The notes under the pieces were generated by a model. That model saw only the letters and a list, made by a program, of their open reading frames with translations, ran no database searches and was not told the DNA's origin. Shown piece after piece: positions 43,454 through 55,733 of a DNA stretch of 64,000 nt; positions within the stretch are counted from its first letter, which is position 1; each line of letters begins with the position of its first letter. Source of the stretch: Daphnia pulex. Lineage: Eukaryota > Arthropoda > Branchiopoda > Diplostraca > Daphniidae. The stretch is taken from positions 124,001-188,000 of the forward strand of contig NC_060021.1 in assembly GCF_021134715.1 (NCBI RefSeq), read 5' to 3'. A program made the translations under genes and the position numbers.

Positions 43454-46400
43454 TCAAGCAGGATCAACAGGAGTAACGGCCTTTTTCTTCATTTCTGCTA
43501 TCCACTTGTGGATCTTTTCTCTCAGCTCATCATCGGGTAGTATGTCTTCCATAGTCAGAGGGGATCGGTTGAAAGGATCGCTTTGATCGCTCAGTAAATG
43601 TCTAGCGATGGTGGATCGATCGACGGTAACTCGTGACGAAGGGAGAATGACTGGATTCATCATAATGGACGACATGATGGGATCGAGGAACTCGTCCGGT
43701 GCGGAACTGATCAAATCTTCGTCCGAGGCTTTGGCGCTCGCAAGTTCAGACACTTTTTTAGCCACCAGCTGCAAGTCACCAATCAGGGCCCCTCGACCGA
43801 TCCTGCTGAGCACATCCTCAGCCAATCCAAACAGCTGAGGACTATACGAGCGTCCGTCTTGTGAAACGGCCGTGCAAAACACATCGACCGAGCTCAAATG
43901 GCAATAAATCTGACAAATGCATGAAACTAATTCGGCAGGATCGAACTCGTAATCACCAACGTCTTTGACCTATAAGAAAAAGAAAATTAGTCAGAATTTC
44001 AATTTTAAAAGAAGTTACGTTACCTTAAAGTCCCGTTTTTTAGGCCCCACCAAGTGCAAGAGAAAGTAGTTGAGCATTGAGGCTACCCTGTCGACCATTG
44101 TTGAATGGACAAAGACTCCCTTGATTTCTGTCGTCATCATTTCAAGAATGCGGATCGTTTCGCGACCCATCAAATTGTGGAACCTGGCCAGCATCGTTAT
44201 GTGCTGATAGGTGGCCTCCCTTTGATGGCGCTGGGGACCTGCTGGAACATTTGGCCACGAACCGTCTTCCCTCTGTTGTTGCTGCTCTTTCAGCTGGGCC
44301 ATGTACGACAGTCCTTCGTCCAGCAAATAAATGGCGTCGTTGATGAGGAGATTGACAAACTGAAGGAACAAGGGCGGTTGGGCGGCTTCCATGTTGGCTT
44401 CCGCTTCCGCTGCCAGCACCCTGGCCAAAAATAAATTCATTATGTTAATTGAATTATTGAAAAGGAGGTGGAATTACTTGAACTGTCGTTGATGAAGTTT
44501 CAAACTCCAGAGGAATTTCATGGCCGCGTACATGGGCCTCCTATAGTTGAATTTCTGCTCGAAAGCCACTCCTTGGCCAGTCATTTCAATACTAGCGAAA
44601 ACGTGAAGAAGAGTGCCGACAACATCGTTGGCACGGGGATGTTTCACGAAGAGAGCCGTCCTCGAACTGGGCGGAGCTGCATGGCCTCGATCCGGCGGCA
44701 TCAAACCGTCCAACATTTCAGCCATTCCGGCTCTCATGTGCGGATTTTTAAGCCTGTTTGGCGATCCCATGAAAACTACAATCAAAGTCAGCAAATCGTC
44801 CAGTTGGCCTCGATCCAGCGTGCCGGGAGAGAAGCGGTTGACAAAGACAACAAAGTCCATGACGTTGGACAAACAAAATTCTGGAATGCAAGTCAACAAT
44901 TCCGACGAGTGCTCCTTGTTTACGTCACAAGACGTCACGTTTGACGGATGGACACCCAACGCTGTACCACACAGCCACTTGGATGTGGCCATGATAAATT
45001 CGAACTGCATTTTCAACCATTCAGGTACTAACAAAACCGCCTGTAACAAAAATAAAGTCAGACCAACGACTATTTTAAATAAAGGTTCAATTTTTTCACC
45101 TTAAAACAAAGGTAGCTGGACATCATGACATCCATTCGTTCTTGGATTTGCTGGGCTACGGGAGTTTGGCCACTTTGTTCGGCGTCTTGGTAAGCTCTTT
45201 GAAGGCGATTGAAATTCTGGCTCATCTGCAGCATTTGACTGTGAACAGCTTTAGCGCCCAACTCCAGGGCCCGGTGGGTCATGTAAAACAGCTCAGTGGA
45301 AAATGAATAAGGAAGGCTTTTGGCTGCAGGTCGGTTCTCCTGCGTAATGAGGCACGTTTCCTTGTGCAGATCAGCAATGTGCACGCCATTGTCTTTGGTC
45401 TCTTTGGCGGTACAAAATGTCGCGTCAATTTTACTGAGACGATCGCAAGATTTCGGGTCGTCGGTAGAACAGAATGGCCGGCAGAGCTGAAGGAGCACAG
45501 CACCTAAATTGGTCATGAATCCGTCGGAAACGCAGTGGACCTGTGCTGTCATATCATGCTGGGCCCACATTTGCCCACGAGCCTTGTTTAACTCCAATAC
45601 TTGCCCTAGAAAATCAACAAAAGAAAATTATTTCCACCTTTTTTAAGTTTTTTATTAAAAGGTTAAAATTACCCAGCCATTTTCGGGTGAGATTTTGAAC
45701 TTCCGGTGAAGATTTAAACAAGTTATAGAATATTTTATAAACTTTGTCCATAATGCGCTCTGAGGCAGACCAAATGTTTCCTTCGGTGGTGGCGTGAACA
45801 CCGGGCGGTGATCTTGAAGGTCGGTCGAAAAAGTCTGAAGGCGTTCCTGGGACGCGTGGAATGCAGGAGCACAAGAAGAGGGAACCCAGTAGAGTTTGCT
45901 CGCATTGCTTCCCAACTTTGCCTATGATATTTTCATTCAAAATTGAAATAGAAACCATGTCTTTCGCCAGCGTCGGTTGTTTGCTCAAGACCATCATGGC
46001 GTCCAATTCACTTTGATTTCCCATTAGCAGGTGCATGTTGGTCAGCTTGGTTTTTAAGCTGGCAAATAAAGGTAAAAACACCTCTGTAACACCGGCAGGA
46101 TTTTCGGGTGCTAGAAGGTGTTGTACAAAACTGTCTAGAAATGTAGAGGTGTCTTCAGAGGAGAAGGCGAGCAGTTGAAGAAAATCTTCATGCAGATTTT
46201 GCTCAGGAAACAATTCTGGTTGAGAGAATGCCAAGTCCAGGTTGACAAAGATGGTTTTTCTTACATCATGAATCTCTGGCTCATCACCATGGGTAAGAGA
46301 GCGCTCATAACACTGGAATAGATAATTAACCAACGAATGCTGCAGTCCAACGGCATACTCGAGAACAGCTTGGTCCAGTGCTGTCTGATCGAAACATTCT

Positions 46401-46627
46401 TGATTTAAGGCTTTGGACAAGTCCTTCATATAGAATAATGTGGAATTTTTCATTTGCTGAGGTTTGAGTGTGAGCCTAAACACATTTTCAGCAAATTCAT
46501 TGAACCTGCCATTCTCTTGCTTAGGAATATTGTGACAATCTTGTCTTGGTGCATCTGAAACCGACGTTACGTTAGGGTTTCCAACTTCTTTGCTGAATAA
46601 TGCGAGGAAGGGATTGTTATCCGTCAT
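43454..46627 (-). CDS. UBE4A: UBE4A, U-box ubiquitin chain elongation factor (E4)
   Basis: Five exons (46627-45673, 45605-45100, 45040-44478, 44420-44024, 43969-43454) give 978 aa. The start [14 protein letters not shown] matches the family opening; an in-frame ATG further upstream exists but the leader it would add is not family-like. The middle is the Ufd2 core ([57 protein letters not shown]). The C-terminal U-box reads [39 protein letters not shown] and [46 protein letters not shown] is closer to UBE4A than UBE4B. The protein lengthens ubiquitin chains on substrates and works with the p97 segregase. It is tail-to-tail with the BUB1-type gene and head-to-head with CCT8. Confidence 0.93.
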
Positions 46628-47183
46628 TTTATACAGATTCTTGGTATTAGCGCCTGTTGCAATAACATTTGTTAAATTCCTTTCAAATACATAGGATTTT
46701 TCACAAGAAAATTTATACCGCAAATTTATCCAAGGTGTCTTAATATTTTTCAATTTGTGAAAATGATTAGCAATGCAAAAATATGTTTATTTTGTTTTCA
46801 TTGATGTGATCAGCTGACTGACGTTTCCCAGATGTCTTCTGCTACGGTTTTCTCGAAATTTCTATTTTTTTCTTGCCAGTCACGAAAAAATGTAAAAACA
46901 AATAAGAAGGTTAATGAAAAAATTATTTTAAATAATAATTTTCTGTTTCAAATTTAGATAATAATCTTGGACATGAATAAAATGTATATTTTTCTTGAAT
47001 TCTTTTTAAAAGCATGGGAAATCTGGTTGATTATTAGTCAACGTTGTTGAATCATACCATTCAGACGAAGCCATTGTCACCCGGTGTGAATCTGCACGTT
47101 GCTTCGACAGGGCAACTCCTTGATTCAACGTCTCTTTAATTATTTCCTTTAAATCAAGTCGCTGGAAACTTTAATTCTCAAAA
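46628..47183. promoter_or_regulatory. Shared promoter region of UBE4A and CCT8
   Basis: 556 bp between divergent start codons. AT-rich in the middle (46860-47030). No further gene. Confidence 0.6.
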
Positions 47184-49338
47184 ATGGCGATGCACGTACC
47201 TAAACCACCCGGTTTCCAGCAAATGATGAAAGAGGGCTCGCGGGTAAGAACAATTTATACACTTTACCGATTCAACTGACGTTTCTCGTGACTGGTCGTC
47301 TTGGTGATGCCCGACGTGTGTCAAAAAATGAGTTTTTGAACTTTGCTTTATTAAGCGATGGAAGGAAACATTTATGTTAGAATGCCTGACTATGGGAACT
47401 AAGTAAAGCTGATGGAATTTTTTCCCAGACATCTTTTCGTTTATTTTCGTAATAATCTTAATTTGGTAATGAAAAACCCTGAATTCTTCCCCACAGATGT
47501 TTCAAGGTCTAGAAGAGGCTGTCATCAGGAACATCAGTGCTTGTAAGCAGCTAGCAGAAACTGTGCAGACAGCTTATGGTCCCATTGGCATGAACAAAAT
47601 GGTTATCAATCACTTGGGAAAACTCTTTGTTACAAACGATGCAGCCACAATCATTAGGGAGCTTGACGTAAGAATATTTTTGGTTTCACAAAAGAATTTT
47701 TTTATAAAATACAATCTGGTTTAGGTGGAACATCCTGCTGCCAAGATGATGATTCTTGGTTCTCAAATGCAAGAACAAGAAGTTGGTGATGGAACAAATT
47801 TTGTCATCATCTTGGCTGGTGCCCTGCTGGAACAAGCTGAAGCTCTAATTCGTATGGGCCTGACTCCAAATGAAATCGCTGAAGGCTATGAGAAAGCTTT
47901 AGAAAAGGCCTTAGAAATTTTGCCTAATTTGGTGTGCCAGACTGTTGAGAATGTTCAAGATTCGGATGTCATTACAAAAGCCATTACAGCCGCTATCATG
48001 TCCAAGCAATATGGTAACGAGTCTTTCCTGACTCCGCTCATCACTGAAGCTTGTGGTACGTAAATGTAAAAGAATTATTCAACTTCAAATTGTAATGATT
48101 TATAAATTCTTAACGCAGTTTCAATCCTGCCGGACAAGAAAACGACATTCAACGTTGACAACGTGAGGGTTTCCAAAATCCTTGGTGGAAGCTTGTATCA
48201 ATCGCAGGTCGTACAAGGAATGGTTTTCAAGCGTCAAGTAGAAGGAGACATCACTAAAGCTGAGAAAGCCAAAATTGCCGTCTACACTTGCCCCATTGAC
48301 TCTGTCCAGACTGAGACCAAAGGAACAGTTTTGATCCAATCTTCCAAAGAGTTGATTGATTTCTCTCGTGGCGAGGAGAATATGCTGGAAAAAGAAATCG
48401 CTGCCATCGCAGCATCTGGCGTTAAAGTCATCGTCTCTGGTGGCAAGATTGGTGATCTCTGTCTGCATTACCTCAACAAATACGGTATTATGGGTGTCCG
48501 CCTCCAGTCCAAATTTGATCTTCGTCGACTATGCAAAGCCATCAACGCGACTGCCCTTCCACGTTTGGTAAATTAATCTTTTTAAATTCATTAAATTCAT
48601 TGAATTCATTCATCTCTTTTGATTCAAGACCCCTCCGTCGGCCGAGGAAGTTGGTTACGCTGATCACATCTACACTGATGAGTTTGGAGACACCGCAGTC
48701 GTCATCTTCCGTCAAGACGAGAAAGAGTCTCGCATCGCCACCATTATTGTTCGTGGTGCTACCGACAACTTCCTCGACGACATTGAGCGAGCGATTGATG
48801 ATGGAATCAACAACTTCAAGGTCTTGTCTAGAGACGGTCGACTTGTACCTGGAGCTGGAGCGGTGGAAGTCGAACTAGCCAGGCAAATTAACCAGTTTGC
48901 CGAAAAATGCCCTGGATTGGACCAGTACGCCATCCAAAGGTTCGCACAAGCTTTGGAAACTTTCCCACGGATCTTGTCTGATAACGCTGGACTCAAGACG
49001 ACCGAGACCGTAGCCGCTTTGTTGGCTGCCCACCAGGAAGGCAAAGCTACTACTGGCATCTGTGTCGACGTAAGTTTTCTTTCATCAATTTTTGACAATT
49101 TAAATCGCATTTCGATATGATAAATTGTATTGCTAATTGGTTCATTAAGGATCAAGGCGGTTTGATTGATGCTGTTGAATCCGGCGTGGTCGACCTGTTT
49201 GCGGCTAAATACTGGGGTATGAAGTACGCCACTGCGGCAGCTTGCACTGTTCTTCGTGTCGATCAAATCATCATGGCGAAGAGAGCAGGTGGTCCGAAAG
49301 CACGTGATGCTGGTGCACAAGACGCCGATGATGATTAA
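47184..49338 (+). CDS. CCT8: CCT8, theta subunit of the TRiC/CCT chaperonin
   Basis: Six exons (47184-47243, 47497-47667, 47725-48055, 48119-48567, 48629-49069, 49150-49338) give 546 aa, about the human length (548). Chaperonin signatures: AYGPIGMNKMVINHLGKLFV, TNDAATIIRELDVEHPAAKM, EVGDGTNFVIILAGALLEQA (GDGTN is the ATP-binding motif) and VPGAGAVEVELARQI (the GAG motif near the second hinge). One of eight related subunits of the cytosolic ring that folds actin and tubulin. The C-terminus is acidic (DAGAQDADDD). The first exon is just 20 codons, ending at a GT donor at 47244-47245. Confidence 0.97.
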
Positions 49339-49925
49339 ACATTGAGTGAACAAGAAGTTTCTTTTTCTTTCTCGCATTCGCTGAGTTCCACAGTTGCATT
49401 GGGAAAATGCTATCTCCTTAAACACACTAACTACATTTTTGTCCACAGCTTTTGTCCGCAAAATACATTCATCAAAACTAGTTTCAGGTTTTTTTTCAAT
49501 TATCGTGTTTGTTGGCTTAAGCAAATAAAAAAAAAAAATGCTGACTTGATTATTTGTTTTGAAATTTTAAAAACTTAATTTTTAATAATGTAAATTTGCA
49601 AGGTTGCAACGATATCAAAGTATAGAATCTCTACCACGATGAGCTCGATCTCAGCAGGACGTCAAAGTAAGTAGGCGACTTTGCATGGGTAATTTTTTGG
49701 ATTGGATCGTAATTTCAATATCGTTAAATAGAAAATGAAATTTAATCATAAGCAAGTTTAATGACATGATTAATACAATATATTTTTTTAAAATTAATGT
49801 TTCGCTTTGCGGCTACTCTACAAGAAACCATGGAAACCAAGCAGACAAAGGTTTAAGGCTTCATTTGAAATTTTCTTACAATAGCTAAGGACGGTTTTTT
49901 TTTTCAACACAATTATTTTTAAAAA
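49339..49925. other. CCT8 3' UTR and spacer
   Basis: AATAAA-like signal near 49525 followed by an AT-rich spacer and the likely promoter of the THAP gene. No other gene. Confidence 0.5.
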
Positions 49926-51021
49926 ATGCCAAATACATGCTGCGTTCCAATGTGCACTTCCGGTTATCGAAGAAAGGGAATTGTTACCGAAAAAATTGCA
50001 ATGTTCAGTACAAAAGACCCGAAAATGCAAAAGAAATGGATGAAATTCATTCCAAGGAAAAATTACGTAGTCAGTGCTAAGTCGCGGGTGTGTGCTCATC
50101 ATTTTTCAGAATGTGATATAATCAAAGGGTATTTCATGCATGTTGGAGGAGAAAAAATATTCCAGGAACATAAAAATTGGAGACTTAAACCTGAGGCAAT
50201 TCCAAAAATATTTCCAAGTTAGTATTGTTTATGTGTTATTACAATATCCACTTAAAAAAATTTAATTTGTTACTCTTTAAGATTGCCCGTCTCACATGAC
50301 TAAAGTCGAAAGCAGTGGAAGAAAAAAGAAACTGGATGATATCAAGGAACCTTTCTCTAAGGAAATTAAAGTTAGCATGCAGCCTGAAGGAAAAACAGTT
50401 ACTATTGTGACAACGACTGTAAGGCCTACAGATTTTACCGATTCTAATGAAAGTGAAGAAGCTGCAGATAGTGCTCAAGACATGCCACTAACACCTACTG
50501 AGCACATTGATTGGGAAACAGAAATTGGCAAACTTACATTTCCAAGTAATTGGTCGTATACCAAGCAAAACGACGAATTTCACATCTTCAAATTAGAGAA
50601 AGATCAGCAAGGAATATTAGAAGTTGAGAGATATTTGGAGTTGTGTAACGGAATCGTTTCCTATAAACTGAAAAAAGTGGTAGTCCCACAAAACAATGAA
50701 CTTTTGCCATCTTTAATAACATCGATTACTATGCTGAGAAATGTTATCAAAGTTTTTGATGAAATGAAAGTTTGTGGTGGAGTTACTGTTGATTCAAAAA
50801 ATGTCCTCGAGAAATTGAAACAGGTTGAATTTAACGAAGGTTATGAAGACAATGATGTGTGGCGTTCTTACTCTTGTAAGCGTTTACTACAACCTCCACC
50901 GTCTAAATTTCCAAACGCAAGAAAGTTCACTTCCTGCCAAGATTGCCGTTATTTCAAAATAACCCTCCGAAAGAAGATTTGGAACCTTAACCAACTAAAA
51001 TCATTGAAATCTTTAAAGTAA
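49926..51021 (+). CDS. THAP-domain protein
   Basis: Two exons (49926-50217, 50282-51021) give 343 aa. The N-terminus MPNTCCVPMCTSGYRRK, a Trp in KKWMKFIPRK, and VCAHHFSECDI fit the C2CH THAP zinc finger (C-x2-4-C, C-x2-H) with the AVPTIF-like basic end AIPKIF. THAP fingers bind DNA and are shared by host regulators and P-element-type transposases. No transposase catalytic domain follows; the rest is a mildly acidic region (SNESEEAADSAQDMPLTP) and a C-terminal globular part (DWETEIGKLTFPSNW, LLPSLITSITMLRNVIKVF). I do not recognise that part. It may be a host regulator or the 5' portion of a domesticated transposase. Confidence 0.78.
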
Positions 51022-51601
51022 ATAACCTTATTGAATAGTATTCTTTCTGTGTGACTGTGTGTGTGCAAGACTATTCCCGGATGCGATGCCATGTGTTGTG
51101 TATGAGTCGTAAATCTCGTTCTTATTTTGATTCCCTGCGCTTCAGCCATTTGTCCGTATATGCGCTGACCATTGATAAAGATTCAGAGAAAATGATTCAC
51201 TGTAAGTTTAAAAGTGAAACCAATTAAACGCTTTTATTCATGTCTAATCAAGTTAAACGATGTTGTTCAAGTCTAATCAATACACACAGTCAATTTCCCC
51301 CAAAAAGATTTTTCAAATTTCACGGACTACGGTAGATCTAGAACCCCTGGCGGCAGTTATATGATTCAACAGTTGTTTGTCTGCTAATGTCTTACATGCG
51401 CTTGCATGAGTTTTCCAAATAAAGTTTGTTTTCAATTCCAAATATCAATAGAAATTCTATTTTTCTCGGAAGTAAGTAAAATAACTTGATACGTGTGACA
51501 TATTGTGAAAATTTACGTACCTCACCAAATCTAGGCTCGAAATATTTCTCCGCCACACGTAGACTCTCCACTCACTGCGATTTTGTCTGCAACACAACAA
51601 G
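51022..51601. other. Spacer between THAP and BTB genes
   Basis: AT-rich spacer containing the THAP 3' UTR and the BTB promoter. Nothing else recognised. Confidence 0.45.
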
Positions 51602-52711
51602 ATGTCAGAGATCATTGTACAGGAAGTGAGACCTCGGTTGTTTCGCATAAATTGGGTGTTTAGTGAAGCTATGATTAAGGACATGGGAATGTACAAGGAG
51701 ACTTTTCAGTTACGTGGGTCCTATTCCGAACTAAGTTACACCATCAGTTGCCATCTTTCAAAATCTCCTGCTGAAGCATTGAAGTATAAATATGATATAA
51801 CTGTTCAGGAATTCAGAAGTGACAAGAACTCCAGTGATGTAAGTTGTAACATAAACTATTCGGTTCTTTATTGACTTACATTTAAAACATGATTTTTATT
51901 TAAGCAGGTGAAATCACCAGCAGAAATGTTGTCTTACGATTCATCTACCTGGACAAAAACAGTAGACAACCCTAAGCTTTCCCCAACATATGTTTGGGTA
52001 AGTAGTTCGAATCCCAGAGGCAAAGAATCGCTGTTGTTGAAGATGGCTGACAACTGGCAAGCTGTGAAATACTGCAAAAGTATGCGAGAATTCCTTACAA
52101 TTTGGATGGACTTCACAAATGCGACCATTGTTGAAAATCAAACGGCGTCCAACTCATTCAACGACATTTCTGAATTGTTTTTCAAACAAACGCTTTGTGA
52201 TGTGGCATTTCATTTCAGCAACGGCAAGACAATTGGTGCTCACGTCCTAATACTTTCGGCCGGTAGCCCCGTTTTTGCCTCAATGTTCCAGGCTAAATCG
52301 GGGCGGGAGTCACAGGCGCGCAAAGTGACCATCGAAGACATTGGAAGAAAAGTATTTCGCCAGTTCCTCATCTATCTCTACACCGGGAAAGCGCCGAAAC
52401 TCGAAAGAGAGAGCATGACGCAGTCGCTCTACGAAGCTGCCGAAAAATATAAAGTCGTGTCGCTTCAACGCGAATGTGTCCAGGCATTGCTGCAGAGACG
52501 ATTGAAAATCGAAAACGCCATCGACTTGTTGATTTGGTCTCATTCGAAAGCGATCACGAAACTCTTTGAGATCGCCATGAAATTTGTAACTGACAATTTT
52601 CGTGAGCTTTGTTACAAGTCGGAATGGTTGGAAGTCATCAAAAATCATCCGGAGTTGTGCCTGTTGGTAAACCAACGTGTTGCCGGCCCAGCCCCTATCA
52701 CAGTCGAGTGA
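51602..52711 (+). CDS. BTB/POZ protein of the SPOP/TDPOZ type
   Basis: Two exons (51602-51838, 51908-52711) give 346 aa. The N-terminal ~165 residues resemble a degenerate MATH-type substrate domain. The BTB domain (about 185-290) reads FNDISELFFKQTLCDVAFHF, SNGKTIGAHVLILSAGSPVF, ASMFQAKS and FRQFLIYLYTGKAPKL. A BACK-like helical part follows (YEAAEKYKVVSLQRECVQAL, IDLLIWSHSKAITKLFEIAM). Proteins of this build recruit substrates to Cullin-3 ubiquitin ligases. TDPOZ/SPOP-like genes are numerous in arthropods, so no orthologue name is given. Confidence 0.83.
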
Positions 52712-53439
52712 TGTTTCCATTCTATGAACAAGTACTCTGTGCTTTCAAAATCTTTTGTTTGACTCGTTTTAGTGAAAATTCGTTTCCATTCGATGCATTG
52801 GCTAATAATAAAATATGATACAGAAAAATTCGCAGACTTTAATGGATTTATATTTCGTTGATATACTATATAGTGGTTCAATGTAAACATCTTGCATTAG
52901 AAGTTGTTTAACTGTTCAAATTCTGGCGAAAACATCAGGTTAGTTATCTGTTCAATTTTTATCCCATGGTGTGCTGGAAAATGTAGTGAACTAGCTACTT
53001 TAGTGTCTCAGTGCTTCTAGCGAACACTGCGAAGAATTTATATTAATTCTTAATGCTTAACTTAAAGGATTTGACGTAATGTTTTTTTGCTGTTCAGTTT
53101 CGCCTAGCCTTAGTTCAGCGTTTGCATCAAGTCTCTTTATGTGACAGTTAGATGGCGCCACTTATTTGGGTCGGCCCGTCCCGTCATTTCTCAACCCGGG
53201 CTTTTAACTAGTGTTCTCATCGCCCGGGTTTCAACAGAGCCAGACTTATGACATCACGATCGTTGATTTGAAATTGAACTGGCTATGAGAAATGAGTAAA
53301 AAATGACATAAGATTTTGTAAATAATTTTTTTTTGTAACTTCTACTAGACTTGCTTGACTTGCAGTTTCCTATCTCGGGGCCAATCTCTCCGTGCTTTGT
53401 ACCCCATGCCCCTCCTGCACATTAACCTCCTTATAAGAT
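52712..53439. other. Spacer between the BTB gene and the LTR element
   Basis: Polyadenylation-like AATAAAAT near 52808 marks the BTB gene end. The rest has no supported gene. Confidence 0.5.
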
Positions 53440-53750
53440 TGTTAGGAATATTCCATTCCAACAGACGACGACGAGATCAGGGCGCCGCACAACAACACCG
53501 GCGCACCTACGCGACTATTGCCTTGGGGGCCCCCGATAGGTGGCCCCAAATTCAGTCGTTGGTCCCCAAATTCAGTCGTTGTTTCCCTACCCCCCTATTG
53601 TTTATTCCCCCCCAATTTACTGTACAATATTCAGTGTGTTAAAATAGACGAGAGGTAAAAGACACGGTTTTGTTCGTGTCTAATTTATTCAACTTGGAAA
53701 CTGTAAGTAAACGGCCCGACACGCCGAACATCCCTATTACATTTTCTACA
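53440..53750 (+). repeat. 5' LTR of the BEL/Pao element
   Basis: Starts TGTTAGGAATATTCC and ends CATTTTCTACA. Contains a short internal direct repeat (CCCCAAATTCAGTCGTTG twice). Confidence 0.95.
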
Positions 53751-54305
53751 TGGTCCTTCGAACGGTTTTTAACCCAGTGCATAACCGTGTCCTCCCTCTC
53801 AAATCACTCAAATCAACTCACTCAAAACTCAAAATTGTGAAGCCGGTTGGGGCTACACAATTCTAGACCCCCCAAACGTTTATCTTTGTTTCTTTCTTTT
53901 GTTGTTGGGTGGTTAAAATCTGCCCAAACTAAAACTACTAAATTGTAAAAACAAAAAAGACGTAGAAAAGGGGGGAACCTATGCCCAAAAATTCCATTTT
54001 TTTTCTTTCGACTTTTTTGTGCCTTTCGTTGTCGGGCTAGCCTGAGGGGGCGGCCATTGAACACGCCGTCCCAACCTCTGGCCCATAGATCGGCCTGGGC
54101 TAAACTACTGGGATTTCGTCTCCTCTTTTCATTGCACGTGTGTCCTCCCGTATCCATTCTTCGCTTGCTGATGGTATCGAGTCAGAAATAATCTTTCTCT
54201 TTCTCTCAACATTCACAGAGGAGCCGAAAGGTCTCCAAAACAACCAGCAAAATAGGAAAACGTTCGCAAAGGATCAAGCGGTTTTGGCTGCGCAAGGCGG
54301 GTCTG

Positions 54306-55091
54306 GTGCCAGCGTGGGTGGAACCGCCACCGCGTCCACCACCAAGGGAGTTGATCCCGCTTGAGCAGCTGCCAGCAGGTGCCCTAGCCCCTCAGTTGGC
54401 ACCGTTCTTGAATATTGCTAGGAGGTGCCTCAACGTGGAAGAACTAGCAGAGGCTCTCCGCCCGAGAGAATACGGCGACATACGCTACCGTAATCGACAG
54501 GAACCGGCCCCACAACCGGTTCCACCACCGGCTCAAGATTTACCGCCGGTCGTGATTGAAGAACCGGAAGCTGATCAGGAGCCGATCCAGGCACCTCCGC
54601 CCGACATTCAACAACGCCAAGTACGATATCGCGAGCAGCACGTTGGAAGGGGTCTACTTCGCCGAGTAGTCTTCCTTCCAGTGAGACAGGAGGAAGCAGC
54701 CGCTGCTGCAGCCCCAAACCAGCAGTCGGAAAGCGAGTCGGAGGAGGAAGCAGCCGCTGCTGCAGCCCCAAACCAGCAGTCGGAAAGCGAGTCGGAGGAG
54801 GAAGCAGCCGCTGCTGCAGCCTCAAACCAGCAACAAGGAAGTGAGTCGGAGGAGGACGAGATCCAGCTGTGCCACGAAAGCTCGTCAACGGACGACAGCT
54901 CGTCAGAAGAGTCAACAGACGAAGACAGGCGCCATTTTGAAAGAGAATTGGAGGCCAATCCGGATCTGAGAAGAGCGTACGAGAGGAGCGAAACAGCAAG
55001 GAGAGAGCGAGGCCGTTTCAACACCCGTCCGGGCCACCTCTACACAAGAAGAAATACCAGAGGAAGGGAGCAGAGGAACCCAACCAATTAA
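54306..55091 (+). CDS. Accessory acidic frame in the BEL/Pao leader
   Basis: A 261-aa frame rich in Pro, Glu, Ser and Ala, with three tandem copies of a block like EEAAAAAAPNQQSESESE. It lies between the primer-binding region and gag-pol on the same strand. Its function is not known; it does not look like an envelope, since no membrane segment is seen. Confidence 0.5.
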   Translation: MPAWVEPPPRPPPRELIPLEQLPAGALAPQLAPFLNIARRCLNVEELAEALRPREYGDIRYRNRQEPAPQPVPPPAQDLPPVVIEEPEADQEPIQAPPPDIQQRQVRYREQHVGRGLLRRVVFLPVRQEEAAAAAAPNQQSESESEEEAAAAAAPNQQSESESEEEAAAAAASNQQQGSESEEDEIQLCHESSSTDDSSSEESTDEDRRHFERELEANPDLRRAYERSETARRERGRFNTRPGHLYTRRNTRGREQRNPTN

Positions 55092-55244
55092 GTAAATCTA
55101 ATTGTATTCTTGAACATGGCGGCTCCAACCGCTAAATACAATTATTGAATGAGTATTCTCTGTCTATCTGTCCTTCCTTAAAAAAAAAAAAAAAACCCTC
55201 TTACATAGGATCCCGAGACATCGGTGCATCCAAACGAAAAAAAA

Positions 55245-55440
55245 AAAAACTATTTCTCTCTCACGCTCACTGTAGTGGCACGCCGCAAGGGGCGCCACCA
55301 ACAACAAAAAAAAAATTATTTCTCGCTCACGCTCAGTGTAGTGGCACGCCGCAAGGGGCGCCACCAAAAAAAAAAAAAACTTTATTTCCTCTCTCGCAAA
55401 GTGTAGTGGCACGCCGCAAGTGGCGCCACCAACAACAGAA
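55245..55440 (+). repeat. Three tandem ~75-bp repeats in the BEL/Pao leader
   Basis: Three copies of a unit centred on GTAGTGGCACGCCGCAAG and GGCGCCACCA, separated by A runs. Each has self-complementary GTGGC/GCCAC arms, so RNA hairpins are likely. Confidence 0.75.
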
Positions 55441-55733
55441 AAAAACCAGATTCACTTAATTGAGTCATCCAGCCCGGATTTTGCAGGAGCCTGGGTATTA
55501 CCCTAGCTCCAAATTTAAATCGATTCTTTTTCAGATACATCCAAGGGATTTCAAACAAAGTGGAAACAAAAAACGGAAACTCATCCGTTCCACGAAACCC
55601 CAAGGAAAACAGGAAAAGGAAACGGGCAAATCAGACGATAAGTGATCGAAAAAAAAAAAAAATTAAATTAATTCTCTATTTCATCTCCTTTTCCCCAGTC
55701 AACAGCTCTTGAAGAGCTACACAACCAGGAAGA

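Noticed and set aside
54430-55024. Minus-strand frames in the LTR element leader
   Set aside because: Antisense shadows of the repetitive acidic frame.
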